Below are positions 7,807 to 17,195 of a DNA stretch of 64,000 bases, piece after piece. A program made the position numbers and the translations under genes. Below the pieces are notes generated by a model, which was not told the origin of the DNA, searched no databases, and saw only the letters and a program-made list of their open reading frames with translations. Every line of letters starts with the position of its first letter. The first letter of the stretch is position 1. The DNA is from Thiobacillus sp. (GTDB lineage Bacteria > Pseudomonadota > Gammaproteobacteria > Burkholderiales > Thiobacillaceae), in contig JAIBEI010000040.1 of NCBI GenBank assembly GCA_019459055.1, forward strand, positions 1 through 64,000, written 5' to 3'.

Positions 7807-8718
7807 ATGGCCAAACATGAATATGCGTTTTACCCCGGCTGCTCGTCGCAGAAGGGCGCTTCCGCCTCCAACTACCTGACCTCGGTCGAGTCGATGTGCA
7901 AGACACTCGACGTCAAGCTTACCGAGATCCCCGACTGGAACTGCTGCGGCGCGTCGATCGGCTACGCCGAGGCCGGCGAACTGCCGCGCCACGTGCTGAA
8001 TGCGCGCAATTTCGCCCTGTCCGAGCAGCACCTGCCCGGCCAGGAAATCGTCGCCACCTGCGCCGCCTGCTGGCTCGGCGCGCGCGAAACCCGCGAGCGG
8101 CTGACCCACTCCGACACGCTGATGGCGGATACCCGCGAAGCGCTGAAGGAAGCGGGCCTCACCATCAACGAAATGCCCGGCATTCGTCACATGGTCGAAG
8201 TGCTGATCGAGGATCTCGGCTTCGAGGAAATGGCGAAGCACGTCGTGCGGCCGCTTGAGGGCGTCAAGATCGCCGGTTATGTCGGCTGTCAGACCAACCG
8301 CCCCTTTGGTGTGGCGGGTGAATCGTTCGAGAACCCGGTCTATCTCGACAAATTGGTCGAAATGGTCGGCGCCGAGTCGATCCCGGAATACGAGCAGAAA
8401 GTGACCTGCTGCGGCGGCGCGCTGGCGTTCTCCGAGCCCGAAAGGGCGCAGGCGCAGATCAAGGACATCGTCGAGTCGGCCTACGACCATGGCGCCGAAA
8501 TGATCGTCACGCCGTGCCCGCTGTGTCAGGCCAACGTCGAGATCTACCAGGGCCAGGTCAACAAGCGCTACGGCACCAAGTTCGACATCCCGGTGATGTA
8601 CTACAGCCAGCTCATGGTCGTCGCCTACGGCGGCAGCGCCAAGGATGCGGCGCTCAACGGCCAGGTCATCAAGGCACGGCGGCTGGAAGAAATCGCCGCC
8701 AAGCCAGTCAAGCGCTGA
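7807..8718 (+). CDS. hdrB: HdrB-like CCG-domain subunit of the Qmo complex
   Basis: 303 residues with the two cysteine-rich CCG domains of HdrB: YPGCSSQKG at the N-terminus with CCGASIGYAE (about 44), then YVGCQTNRPF (about 158) with CCGGALAFSEPERA (about 201) and the closing CPLCQANVE. In heterodisulfide reductases these ligate noncubane 4Fe-4S clusters that do disulfide chemistry. It follows hdrC by 10 bp, with GAGGAG as ribosome site. Together hdrCB replace qmoC. Whether the complex reaches quinone or a thiol/disulfide partner is not shown by the sequence. The operon ends at the hairpin at 8736-8766. Confidence 0.9.
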   Translation: MAKHEYAFYPGCSSQKGASASNYLTSVESMCKTLDVKLTEIPDWNCCGASIGYAEAGELPRHVLNARNFALSEQHLPGQEIVATCAACWLGARETRERLTHSDTLMADTREALKEAGLTINEMPGIRHMVEVLIEDLGFEEMAKHVVRPLEGVKIAGYVGCQTNRPFGVAGESFENPVYLDKLVEMVGAESIPEYEQKVTCCGGALAFSEPERAQAQIKDIVESAYDHGAEMIVTPCPLCQANVEIYQGQVNKRYGTKFDIPVMYYSQLMVVAYGGSAKDAALNGQVIKARRLEEIAAKPVKR

Positions 8719-8735
8719 AGCGGTTTGGGATGGCG

Positions 8736-8766
8736 AAAACAGGGGCATGCTGCCCCTGTTTTTTTT
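8736..8766 (+). terminator. Rho-independent terminator of the qmo-hdr operon
   Basis: AAAACAGGGGCA (8736-8747) pairs with TGCCCCTGTTTT (8751-8762) across a 3-base loop and runs into eight T residues (8759-8766). It starts 17 bp after the hdrB stop. Confidence 0.93.
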
Positions 8767-8888
8767 GCGCCGAATTTCTGCGTCAGGGCGGTTTTGCTTG
8801 CGGGCGGAAATGAGTGAAGGCCAGGTCTCGCCCTGTTGGTCAAGCAGCGGTATTCTTACGCTTTGTTTTAAACCGATTGAATACGAAG

Positions 8889-9197
8889 ATGAAAAAAGCC
8901 AAAGACCTCAACGAACTGATCGACCTGGTGCACGAAGCCGTGTACGAAGTCGACGAGCTGCGCGCCTGCCTGGAACACGACGACGAAGAGGCATCCACGT
9001 ACACGCCGTATATCGACTCGCTGGATTCGATGCTGCGCGCGTTGCACGAATCGATGGTCTCGGGAAAATACGGCGGGGTTGGGAAGGGCGAGGATCTGGC
9101 CTTCATGCCGCTGTTCAAGAAACACGAGCGCAGCATTCCCTTCCGTGAACTGCTGCGCAGCATCAATGCGACGCACCGCGAGGGCTATGAGTTGTAA
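8889..9197 (+). CDS. small conserved acidic protein, function unknown
   Basis: A 102-residue, cytoplasmic, charged protein starting MKKAKDLNELIDLVHEAVYEVDEL. It is mostly predicted helix, with an acidic patch (EHDDEEAS) and a basic C-terminal part (LFKKHERSIPFRELLRS). The ATG at 8889 was chosen over one at 8814 because the residues before it resemble untranslated leader rather than protein. It is monocistronic, between the qmo terminator and a convergent BON gene. No domain is recognised. Confidence 0.6.
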   Translation: MKKAKDLNELIDLVHEAVYEVDELRACLEHDDEEASTYTPYIDSLDSMLRALHESMVSGKYGGVGKGEDLAFMPLFKKHERSIPFRELLRSINATHREGYEL

Positions 9198-9222
9198 TCA
9201 CTCCGCGCGCAGCACGTAGATT

Positions 9223-9293
9223 GGGCTGCCAAGCCCGACATCTTTGATGATCCTGCGAGGATGCATGCTGGGCTTCATTTCATTCAGCCCAGC
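9223..9293. terminator. paired hairpins between convergent genes
   Basis: Two inverted repeats fill the 107-bp gap between convergent genes. The first is GGGCT/AGCCC with a 4-base loop (about 9224-9237). The second is a perfect 8-bp pair, GCTGGGCT (9267-9274) and AGCCCAGC (9286-9293). Neither has a T run, so these may be REP-like elements or weak bidirectional terminators. Confidence 0.4.
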
Positions 9294-9304
9294 CTACTTG
9301 CTGG

Positions 9305-9706
9305 CTATTGGACCGTGAGTTGGTTGTCCACGCGCACCACCCCCTCGACGTTCTCGGCAATCTGCGTGGCGAGTTCCTTGGCGGCGTCGCTCTGTACCGT
9401 ACCGGTCAGCCGCACGCCCCCCTGTTCGGTGTCGACCGAGATGTCCAGGCCCTTGAGCGTGTCGTCGACCAGATATTTGCTCTTGATCGAGGCGGTGATC
9501 GCGGCGTCATCGATGGCCTGTCCTGCATCATCGGCCTTGCGTTCCAGCGTGTCGCCCATGCCGCTGACGGCGTTTCGGCTGTCCGTGGCGGCATTGTCCA
9601 TTCTCTCGCCCGGGGTCGGCCCCTCGGGTGTGCGGTCGCAACCGGTGGCGACCAGGACAAGGCTGGAAGCAAGCGTGATGGCTGCAATGTTGGCTACGTT
9701 ATTCAT
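9305..9706 (-). CDS. BON-domain lipoprotein
   Basis: 133 residues. The start at 9706 has AGGAG upstream; the ORF extends further 5' but without a signal sequence. A short hydrophobic leader ends in VATGC, a lipobox with Cys24 as lipidation site. A single BON domain covers the C-terminal half (TASIKSKYLVDDTLKGLDIS, then GVRLTGTV and VRVDNQLTV). BON domains bind phospholipid surfaces and occur in OsmY and related envelope stress proteins. It is probably anchored on the periplasmic side of the membrane. Convergent with the small acidic protein and separated by 226 bp from the exporter operon. Confidence 0.8.
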   Translation of the reverse strand: MNNVANIAAITLASSLVLVATGCDRTPEGPTPGERMDNAATDSRNAVSGMGDTLERKADDAGQAIDDAAITASIKSKYLVDDTLKGLDISVDTEQGGVRLTGTVQSDAAKELATQIAENVEGVVRVDNQLTVQ

Positions 9707-9932
9707 GGGGGTTCTCCTCAAAATGATGGCGGCAAGTCGCTGTTTGCCTTGTTTGGAGCGCGGTGGCGCAGAAACCAATGTAAAGGCGGCACCGGCCTTG
9801 CTCGTATAGGTATAGGTCGCGACGTCTTGTAGGACAAGCGTCCATCGCGCTGGCGCGACCGGGCACGGAGGCGCGATGGGGTCGGGCCGTGCATCGCCCC
9901 TGCAGCCGGGGCCTATCGGGCTCGGGCCGGCA

Positions 9933-11132
9933 TTATTCGGCCCGCAGCGCATCCACAGGATTCAGCCGTGCCGCGCGCATCGCCGGCACAACCCCTGCAG
10001 CCAGCCCGATCAGCACCGACACCCCCAGCGCGCCGAGGGCGTAATCCCATGGCGTGTTGACCGGCAGGCCGCTTACCGTGGTTTTCAGCAGCCAGGCAAT
10101 GCCGGCGCCGATGGCGAGTCCGCCGAGGCCGCCCAGGGTAGAGAGCACGGTCGACTCCATCAGGAACAGGGTGCGGATGCGCGCCCGCGTTGCGCCCAAC
10201 GCGGTGAGCAAGCCGATCTCGGCGACGCGCTCGGCTACCGCGATATGCATCAGCGTGACCATCCCCACCGCGCCGACCAGTAAAGAAATGCCGCCGAGCG
10301 CGGCGACGGCAAAGGTCAGCATGTCCAGCACGGTACCCAGCGTGTCCAGCATCTGCTGCTGCGGCGTGACGGTGAAATCCTCGCGGCCGTGGCGCGCGAC
10401 CAGGATGCGCTTGATGTCCTCGACCATCGCTTGCACGGGGGAGCCGGGCCGATAGGCGACGTGGATTTCCATTACCCCCTCGCGGTTGAACACTTCCAGC
10501 GCTCGTGCGGTGGGGATGTAGACGGTGTCGTCGAGATCGAAGCCCAGCACCTGTCCCTTGGGCGCCATGACGCCGACCACGCGAAAACGCGATGTCCCGA
10601 CCTGCAGGGTGGCCCCCAGCGGATTGGCGCTGCCGAACAGCTCGCTGCGCACTTTCGAGCCCAGCACCGCATAGGCGCGCGGATTGCGCGGATCGTCGGC
10701 GGGCAGGAACTGGCCGACCGCCACCTGCATGTTGAAGGCGCGGGAGAAGTCCGGGCCTTCGCCATATACCGTCACGCGCCGGCTGCGGCCGTGGGCGCGG
10801 ATTTCCGCGTTGCCCATCACCCCGGAGTTGGTGTACTGCGCGTAGCGCGAGGTCTGCAGCGCCAGCGAATCTTCGATCGTCAGCAGGCGCGCGCTGCCGA
10901 TGGCGCCCACCGAGGCGCCGTGGGTGCTGGTTTTTCCCGGACTGATGTTGATGATGTTGGTGCCGAACTGGGTGAACTCGGCCAGCACGAAACGATGGAT
11001 GCCGTCGCCGATCGAGGTGAGCAGGATCACCGCCGCGATCCCCACCGCGATGCCGGTGGCCGACAGGAAGGTGCGCAGCCGGTGCGCGGTGAGGGCGTGC
11101 AGGGCGAAGCGCAGGGTGTCGGCGAGGTTCAT
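9933..11132 (-). CDS. MacB/FtsX-type ABC exporter permease (second permease)
   Basis: 399 residues with the MacB plan: one N-terminal membrane helix (LSATGIAVGIAAVILLTSIG), a ~220-residue periplasmic domain (MacB_PCD) containing IINISPGKTST and VLGSKVRSELFG, and three C-terminal helices of the FtsX family (about 275-385). Such permeases use ATP to drive a mechanical cycle that pushes peptides, lipoproteins or small molecules out through a tripartite conduit. It is the last gene of a four-gene operon (adaptor, ATPase, two permeases) and starts 10 bp after its paralogue. The substrate cannot be read from the sequence. Confidence 0.85.
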   Translation of the reverse strand: MNLADTLRFALHALTAHRLRTFLSATGIAVGIAAVILLTSIGDGIHRFVLAEFTQFGTNIINISPGKTSTHGASVGAIGSARLLTIEDSLALQTSRYAQYTNSGVMGNAEIRAHGRSRRVTVYGEGPDFSRAFNMQVAVGQFLPADDPRNPRAYAVLGSKVRSELFGSANPLGATLQVGTSRFRVVGVMAPKGQVLGFDLDDTVYIPTARALEVFNREGVMEIHVAYRPGSPVQAMVEDIKRILVARHGREDFTVTPQQQMLDTLGTVLDMLTFAVAALGGISLLVGAVGMVTLMHIAVAERVAEIGLLTALGATRARIRTLFLMESTVLSTLGGLGGLAIGAGIAWLLKTTVSGLPVNTPWDYALGALGVSVLIGLAAGVVPAMRAARLNPVDALRAE

Positions 11133-11142
11133 TTGGAAACCC

Positions 11143-12345
11143 TCATTTCCCGCTCAACGCCAGCACGGGATCGAGCTTGGCCGCGCGCGCAGCCGGCAGC
11201 AGGCTGGCGAGGATGCCGGTGAGAAGGGCGGTGGCGACGCCCGCCACGCTGGCCCAGGTTGGCGGCCAGGCGGGGAGCAGCGGATAGGCGAGGCGGATCA
11301 TCCAGGCGCCAAAGTGCCCCAGCGCGAAGCCGATGGCGCCGCCCGCCAGCGACAGCCACAGCGCTTCGGCAAAGAACAGCCGGCGGATATCGGCGGCGGG
11401 TGCGCCGATAGCCTTCAGCAGGCCGATTTCCGAGGTGCGCTGGGCCACCGCCACCAGCATCACATTCATCACCAGTATCCCCGCCACCGCCAGGCTGATC
11501 GCGGCAATGCCGGCGACGCCCAGCGTGAGCGCACGCAGGATGCGGTCGAAGGTGGCGAGCACGGCATCCTGGGTGATGACGGTCACGTCCTCCTCGCCGT
11601 CGTGGCGCAGTTTCAGGACATGGGTGATCGCCGCCTTGGCCGACTCGATGGCGTTGCGGCTCTTCGCCTCGACCAGGATGCGGAACAGCGACTCGGTGTT
11701 GAACAGCTCCTGCGCGTAATCGATCGGGATGATGGCGATCTCGTCGGTATTGAAGCCCATCGATTCGCCCTGGGAGGCCAGCACGCCCGACACCAGAAAT
11801 CGGCTGTCGCCCAGCCGGATGCGCTGGCCGACGACTGTGCCGTCGGGAAAGAATTCACGCGCCAGCGCGCTGCCCAACACGATCTGCGCACTGCGTTCCG
11901 AGCCGTGGGCGAGAAAGCTGCCCTGCGCCAGTTTCATGCTGCGGATCGGCAGCAGCTCGGCGGTGCTGCCGAGCACCGTCACTTCGCGCAGCCGCCCGCC
12001 GGCAGTGAGTTCGGCCACGCCCACGTTGAGCGGCGCATAGCGCCGGACCTGCGGCAGCTGGCCGACAAAGCGGGCGTCCTCCAGGGTGAGGTCGCGCGGC
12101 GTCTGCCCGAGCGCTGCGCCGGGAAAGCCGCCCGAGGTTTCGGCGCGGCCCGGCAGGACGATGACCAGATTGGTGCCGAGCGAGGAAAACTGCCCCACCA
12201 CGTAGCGCCGCGCGCCGTCGCCCAGCGCGGTCAGCACCACCACCGCCGCCACCCCCAGCGCCATCGCCAGCACGATGAGCAGGGAACGGGTGCGGTAGCT
12301 CACCACCGTTGAAAATGAAAGTTTCAGGGTGTCGAGCGGGGTCAT
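11143..12345 (-). CDS. MacB/FtsX-type ABC exporter permease (first permease)
   Basis: 400 residues with the same MacB/FtsX plan as the next gene: N-terminal helix (LLIVLALGVAAVVVL-like stretch at about 24-42), periplasmic MacB_PCD domain (LVIVLPGRAET, IVLGSALAREFFPDGT), and three C-terminal helices ending LLPAARAAKLDPVLAL. Two separate permeases with a separate ATPase suggest a heterodimeric transporter, unlike MacB where ATPase and permease are fused. Its ATG overlaps the stop of the ATPase gene by 4 bases, which suggests translational coupling. Confidence 0.85.
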   Translation of the reverse strand: MTPLDTLKLSFSTVVSYRTRSLLIVLAMALGVAAVVVLTALGDGARRYVVGQFSSLGTNLVIVLPGRAETSGGFPGAALGQTPRDLTLEDARFVGQLPQVRRYAPLNVGVAELTAGGRLREVTVLGSTAELLPIRSMKLAQGSFLAHGSERSAQIVLGSALAREFFPDGTVVGQRIRLGDSRFLVSGVLASQGESMGFNTDEIAIIPIDYAQELFNTESLFRILVEAKSRNAIESAKAAITHVLKLRHDGEEDVTVITQDAVLATFDRILRALTLGVAGIAAISLAVAGILVMNVMLVAVAQRTSEIGLLKAIGAPAADIRRLFFAEALWLSLAGGAIGFALGHFGAWMIRLAYPLLPAWPPTWASVAGVATALLTGILASLLPAARAAKLDPVLALSGK

Positions 12346-13013
12346 GTTTCGTCGGCGACGATTTCCCCGTCGCGCATGCCAATGTGGCGATGCGCGCGTG
12401 CGCCGAGTTCGCGGTCATGGGTGACGACGATCAGCGTGGTGCCGGCATGGTGCAGGCCTTCCAGCAAGGCCATGACCTCGGCGCCGATACGGTGATCGAG
12501 ATTGCCGGTCGGTTCGTCGGCCAGCAGTGCGGTCGGGCGCATGATGGTGGCGCGTGCGATCGCCACGCGCTGGCGCTGCCCGCCGGAGAGTTCGGCCGGC
12601 CGGTGGTGGGCGCGGTCGCGCAGGTCGAAGGCGTCGAGCGCGGCGTCGACCCGCGACTTGCGCTCGGCGGGGTCGATGCCACCCAGGATCAGCGGCAGCC
12701 CGATGTTCTCCGCAGCGGTCAGGCGCGGCACCAGATGGAACGACTGGAACACGAAACCGATTTTCTCGCGGCGCACGCGCGCGCGCTCGTTCTCGGACAG
12801 ATCGGTCACGTCGGTGCCATCCAGCTCATAGTGGCCGCTGTCGGAGCGGTCGAGCAGGCCGATGACGTTCAGCAGAGTGGACTTGCCGGAACCCGACGGG
12901 CCCATGATCGACACGTATTCGCCCGAGGCGATGTCGATGCTGATGTTGTTGAGTGCGCGCACTTCCTGGTCGCCCATGTGGAACACGCGGGTGATTTCGG
13001 CAAGGCGGATCAT
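12342..13013 (-). CDS. ABC exporter ATPase, LolD/MacB subfamily
   Basis: 223 residues, a complete nucleotide-binding domain: Walker A GPSGSGKST (about 39-47), Q-loop FVFQSFHL, ABC signature LSGGQRQRV (about 138), Walker B ALLADEPTGNLD (about 158), and the switch His in VVTHD. The size and the segment FVFQSFHLVPRLTAAENIGLPL are typical of the LolD/MacB/FtsE group that energises FtsX-type permeases. It overlaps by ATGA with both neighbours in the operon, so the adaptor, ATPase and permease proteins are probably made together. Confidence 0.92.
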   Translation of the reverse strand: MIRLAEITRVFHMGDQEVRALNNISIDIASGEYVSIMGPSGSGKSTLLNVIGLLDRSDSGHYELDGTDVTDLSENERARVRREKIGFVFQSFHLVPRLTAAENIGLPLILGGIDPAERKSRVDAALDAFDLRDRAHHRPAELSGGQRQRVAIARATIMRPTALLADEPTGNLDHRIGAEVMALLEGLHHAGTTLIVVTHDRELGARAHRHIGMRDGEIVADET

Positions 13014-14161
13014 GGGGCGGTTTTGGGTTTGACTTTCACACCGGCCTTCACGTTTTCGTCGTCGAAGGTCAGCAGCACGCGGTCACCCGCATTGAGGCCG
13101 CTGACGATTTCGGTGAACGCCCAGTTGGCCAGCCCGGTTTCCAGGCTGCGTGTTTCCAGCTTGTCGCTGGCGCCCAGCACCAGCACGCTGCCATCCTGCT
13201 GGATCGCCTGGGTGGGCACGCGCAGCACATTGGCGCGCTGCTCGATGATGGCTTCGACATCGGCGCTGTAGCCGACCAGCAGGATTTGCTGCGGCGGCGT
13301 GTCGAAGTCGACCTCGACATCGACCGTGCGTGCCTGCTTTTCCACCTCGGTCACATACGGCGCAATACGCCGCACATGGCCGTGAAAGGTCTGGCCGGGC
13401 AGGGCGTCGAAGCTGATGCGCGCAGCTTGGCCGGGTTTCAACTTGGGGGCATCGACTTCGTCCATCGGTGCGCTCACGTAGAGGCAGGTGTCGTCGATCA
13501 GATCGACAGCGGGCGGGGTGGGGATGCCGGGCGGCGAGGGGGTGGTGAATTCGCCGACCTCGCCGGTGACGCGCGCCACGATGCCGGCAAACGGCGCAGT
13601 CAGGGTGGTGCGCTCCAGCCCGGCCTGCGTCACGCGGATCTGCGCCTGCGCACGCTTGACGTCGGCGGTGAGCGCATCGCAGTTGGCCTGGCGGGCGCGC
13701 GCTTCGGCACGCGCATCTTCGCCGCGCTGCGAACTGACAAACCCTTGCTTGGCGAGCTGTTCGGTACGTTCGGCATTCCGCCGTGCGTTGTCGGCCATGA
13801 TGCAGGCTTCGCGGCGGCGATCCTCGCTGGTGGCCAGCTGGCGCGTGGCAAGTTCACGCTGCGCGGCCAGGTCGCGGCTCCACAGTTCCAGCAGCGGCTG
13901 CCCAGCCTTCACGCGATCGCCTTCCTTCACCCACAGCTTCACGATCTGTCCGCCCGCCACCGGTGCAAGCTTGGCGCGGCGGCAGGCCTTGACCGTGCCG
14001 GCACGGGTGTTGACCACGGTGGACTCAACGGCGCCGCGCGCGATCGTGGCAAGTTCGACGTCGGGCGGCGCCGGACGGGTGAAGTGCCAGCCCGCGTAGG
14101 CCAGCGCAGCGCCCATCAGTACGACGACAACAAGACGCAGCCAGGTTTTCGGTTTGAACAT
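13010..14161 (-). CDS. periplasmic adaptor (HlyD/MacA family) of the ABC exporter
   Basis: 383 residues. One N-terminal membrane helix (LVVVVLMGAALAYAGW) anchors a periplasmic protein with half-lipoyl motif LAPVAGGQIVKLWVKEGDRV (about 65-84), a long alpha-hairpin (about 95-190) and the matching half-lipoyl LTAPFAGIVARV, then beta-barrel and proximal domains. The frame is open far upstream of the chosen ATG (14161), but that region is antisense to mnmC and does not look like protein. It is the first gene of the operon and probably links the inner-membrane permeases to a TolC-type outer-membrane channel encoded elsewhere. Confidence 0.87.
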   Translation of the reverse strand: MFKPKTWLRLVVVVLMGAALAYAGWHFTRPAPPDVELATIARGAVESTVVNTRAGTVKACRRAKLAPVAGGQIVKLWVKEGDRVKAGQPLLELWSRDLAAQRELATRQLATSEDRRREACIMADNARRNAERTEQLAKQGFVSSQRGEDARAEARARQANCDALTADVKRAQAQIRVTQAGLERTTLTAPFAGIVARVTGEVGEFTTPSPPGIPTPPAVDLIDDTCLYVSAPMDEVDAPKLKPGQAARISFDALPGQTFHGHVRRIAPYVTEVEKQARTVDVEVDFDTPPQQILLVGYSADVEAIIEQRANVLRVPTQAIQQDGSVLVLGASDKLETRSLETGLANWAFTEIVSGLNAGDRVLLTFDDENVKAGVKVKPKTAP

Positions 14162-14206
14162 GATTGGGTGAGGCAGCAGTGAACCGGCCCAATGTAACAT
14201 TCGATC

Positions 14207-16036
14207 ATGCTGAAAACCATTGTTCCTGCCCGCCTCGAATTCAAGGACGGCGTGCCGTATTCCGCCGCGTACGGCGACATCTACCATTCCGCCGACGGCG
14301 GCGCGGGGCAGGCGCGCCATGTGTTCCTGCACGGCTGCGATCTGCCGCACAGATGGGCCGGACGCGACAGCTTCGTGGTGCTGGAAACCGGTTTTGGCAC
14401 CGGACTGAATTTCCTGACGACCTGGGCGGCATGGCGCGACGACCCGCAACGTCCGGCGCGGCTGCATTTCCTGTCGGTCGAGAAGCATCCGTTTTGCGCC
14501 GACGACCTCGCGCGCCTGCATGCGCTGTGGCCGGAGTTCAGCGCGCTCTCCGATGAACTCCGGGCGAACTGGCCGACGCTGACACCGGGCTTCCATCGCA
14601 TCGCGCTCGCTGGCGGCCGGGTGCAGTTGACCCTGATGCTGGGGGACGCGCACGACTGCCTGCCGCAGGTGCACGCCGGGGTGGACGCTTTCTATCTGGA
14701 CGGCTTTGCGCCCGACTGCAACGCCGATTTGTGGCACCCCCGCCTGTTCGATGCGCTGGCGAAGCTGGCCCGGCCCGGTGCGGTCGCTGCGAGCTACACG
14801 GTGGCGGCAGCGGTGCGGCAAGGCTTAACCGAAGCAGGCTTCGCCTGTGAAAAACGCGCGGGCTTTGGCCGCAAGCGGCATTGTCTGAGTGCGCGCCATG
14901 CGGGCCGATTCCAGCGGGTTGAATCCGCAGTGCCGCAACGTGTCGCAGTCATCGGCGCCGGGGTGGCGGGCGCCGCGGTGGCGCATGCACTGGCTGCGAG
15001 GGGGCTGTCCGTTACGGTATTCGAGCGAGCCGACGCACCGGCGCAGGCTGCGTCCGGCAATCCGGTGGCGGTGTTCCGACCGCTGATCTCGCGCGACGAC
15101 AGCCTTTCCAGCCGCCTGACGCGCGCGGCGTTTCTGCATGATCTGCGCGCGTGGGCGGCGCTGGATGGAATTGAATGGTCGCGCTGCGGCGTGCTGCATC
15201 TGGCGAAGGATGCGGATGCAGCAATGAAGCAGCAACAGGCGCTGGCCGCCACGGCGCCGCCTGCCGGCTACGCGCGCTGGGTGGAACTGGGCGAGGCGCG
15301 TGAACTGGCCAATTGGCCGGTCGCGGCGCCCGGCACGTTTTACCCGGCGGCGGGCTGGGTGGTGCCGGCGGGCCTGTGCCGCGCCTGGCTCAACCATCCT
15401 GCGATCCAGTTGAAGACCGGCAGCGCCGTCGCATGCGTGCAGGCCGTCGCATCCGGCTGGCAGGTTCTGGGCGACGACGGCGCGGTGCTGGCCGAGGCCG
15501 ATGCCGTGGTGCTGGCGAACGCACGCGACGCGCTCGATCTGGCCCCGGATCAGCCTTGGCCGCTCAGTACCGTGCGCGGGCAGATCACGCAGTTGCCGCC
15601 GCGCTGCCTGCCGGCAATCCGGCGGGTGATCGCGCGCGAAGGCTATGTGGCGCCGGGCGGGGGCCGACTTCTGGTCGGTGCAACCTACGAGCACGATGAT
15701 GACGACACCGCACCGCGCACGGCGAGCGACATGGCCAACCTGGCGCGGCTGGAGGCGATCCTGCCGGGGGCGGGCGAGCATCTGGGGGCGGGTGAAGTGA
15801 AGGGGCGCGCCTCGCTGCGCGCGACCCTGCCGGACCGGCTACCGATCGTGGGGGCGGTCAGCGGGCAACTGGGATTATTCGTGGCGGCGGGCTATGCCTC
15901 GCGCGGCGTGGTGTGGGCAGGCTTGCTGGGCGAGGCGCTGGCCGATCTGCTGACGCAGCAGCCCTTGCCGCTGGAGGCCGAACTGATGCAGGCGATTCGC
16001 CCGGAGCGTTTTACGCACCCCGATCCGTCCACCTGA
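14207..16036 (+). CDS. mnmC: bifunctional tRNA 5-methylaminomethyl-2-thiouridine synthesis protein MnmC
   Basis: 609 residues, two enzymes in one chain. The N-terminal SAM-dependent methyltransferase (about 1-235) has FVVLETGFGTGLNFLTTW and FYLDGFAPDCNADLWHP. The C-terminal FAD oxidoreductase (about 240-600) begins with VAVIGAGVAGAAVAHALAARG and ends with VAAGYASRGVVWAGLLGE. MnmC removes the carboxymethyl group from cmnm5s2U34 and then methylates the product to mnm5s2U34 in tRNAs for Lys, Glu and Gln. It is transcribed divergently from the ABC exporter operon, with 45 bp between start codons. Confidence 0.93.
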   Translation: MLKTIVPARLEFKDGVPYSAAYGDIYHSADGGAGQARHVFLHGCDLPHRWAGRDSFVVLETGFGTGLNFLTTWAAWRDDPQRPARLHFLSVEKHPFCADDLARLHALWPEFSALSDELRANWPTLTPGFHRIALAGGRVQLTLMLGDAHDCLPQVHAGVDAFYLDGFAPDCNADLWHPRLFDALAKLARPGAVAASYTVAAAVRQGLTEAGFACEKRAGFGRKRHCLSARHAGRFQRVESAVPQRVAVIGAGVAGAAVAHALAARGLSVTVFERADAPAQAASGNPVAVFRPLISRDDSLSSRLTRAAFLHDLRAWAALDGIEWSRCGVLHLAKDADAAMKQQQALAATAPPAGYARWVELGEARELANWPVAAPGTFYPAAGWVVPAGLCRAWLNHPAIQLKTGSAVACVQAVASGWQVLGDDGAVLAEADAVVLANARDALDLAPDQPWPLSTVRGQITQLPPRCLPAIRRVIAREGYVAPGGGRLLVGATYEHDDDDTAPRTASDMANLARLEAILPGAGEHLGAGEVKGRASLRATLPDRLPIVGAVSGQLGLFVAAGYASRGVVWAGLLGEALADLLTQQPLPLEAELMQAIRPERFTHPDPST

Positions 16037-16142
16037 AATTTGAAGTCCACGGGGCGGGGCAGGAGGGGGGTGTACGAACGCCACACGCGCTGCGGTTACC
16101 ATATGCCACCGTTCAAAACTCTTTCCCATGTCAGGCACCGAA

Positions 16143-17195
16143 ATGCATCGAATGAAAGCTTTGCTCGCGCTGGTTTGTGTGGCGATTTCCGGCTGCGGCG
16201 GGGACGAGGAACCTTCCGCCAGCGGGGTTGACGCGCCCTTCGTCAAGACTGCGGCGGTGGCGTCCGCGGATGCGGGCGTTCTGGGCCTTACCGGCACGGT
16301 GCGGGCGCGATACGAGACGCCGGTGGCGTTCCAGGTGGGCGGGCGCATCGCTGCCCGGCGGGTGGATGCCGGCCAGGCGGTGCGTGCGGGCCAGGTTCTG
16401 TTCGAGCTGGACGCGCGCGATCTCGAGCAGGCTTCGCAAGCCGCCCAGGCCGATGTCGCCGCGGCGGAGGCGGCTCTGGCCACGGCGCGCGCCGACCTGG
16501 GGCGGGTGCGGCAACTTAAAGAGCAGAATTTCGTGAGCGCGCAGGCGCTCGACCGCAGCGAACTCGCCGAACGCGAGGCCCGCACCCGCCTGGATGCCGC
16601 CCGCGCGAGGCTGGCGCAGGCGCGCAATGCGCTGGGCTACGCTCGCCTGAGCGCGCCGAGTGCGGGCGTGCTGGTCGAGGTGAGCGGCGAACCCGGCCAG
16701 GTCGTGGAAACCGGCCAGGCCGTGGCGACGCTGGCGCGCGATGGCGAGCGGGAAATCGAGGTGTTCTTTCCGGATGCGGCCAGGCCGCCTGCCGCCGGCC
16801 AGCTGGTCCGCGCGGACGGGGCGCCGTTGCCGCTGCGTTTGCGCGAGGTCTCCGGTTCAGCCGATCCGCAAAGCCGCACCTGGCGGGCGCGTTATTCGGT
16901 CTCGACGGGGGGCGATGCGCTGGCGCTCGGCTCGGTGGTGCGCGCCGCTTTTGCCGTGCCGGGGGGCGACGCTCAGGCGTTGAGCGTGCCGATTGCCGCG
17001 CTGGACGAGCGCGGCAAAGGCCCGCGGGTGTGGCGGGTAGTGGACGGGCGCGCGCAGCCGGTGGCGGTCGAGATTCTTGCGCTGGATGCCGAGGCGGCGC
17101 GGGTGCAGGGCGGCCTGAAGGCGGGCGACAAGGTGATCGCGCTGGGGACGCATCTGCTCACCCCCGGCATGGCGGTGCGGGAACTGGCGCAATGA
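16143..17195 (+). CDS. RND efflux membrane-fusion lipoprotein
   Basis: About 350 residues. The leader MHRMKALLALVCVAISGC carries a lipobox with Cys18. The start at 16143 gives the best signal peptide; an in-frame ATG at 16128 would add five residues, and neither has a strong ribosome site. Half-lipoyl segments (FQVGGRIAARRVDAGQAV and LSAPSAGVLVEVSGEPGQ) flank a coiled hairpin (about 95-165) rich in Ala, Arg and Gln. This is the AcrA/MexA-like plan. Its stop overlaps the ATG of the RND pump by 4 bases, so the pair forms one unit. Confidence 0.88.
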   Translation: MHRMKALLALVCVAISGCGGDEEPSASGVDAPFVKTAAVASADAGVLGLTGTVRARYETPVAFQVGGRIAARRVDAGQAVRAGQVLFELDARDLEQASQAAQADVAAAEAALATARADLGRVRQLKEQNFVSAQALDRSELAEREARTRLDAARARLAQARNALGYARLSAPSAGVLVEVSGEPGQVVETGQAVATLARDGEREIEVFFPDAARPPAAGQLVRADGAPLPLRLREVSGSADPQSRTWRARYSVSTGGDALALGSVVRAAFAVPGGDAQALSVPIAALDERGKGPRVWRVVDGRAQPVAVEILALDAEAARVQGGLKAGDKVIALGTHLLTPGMAVRELAQ

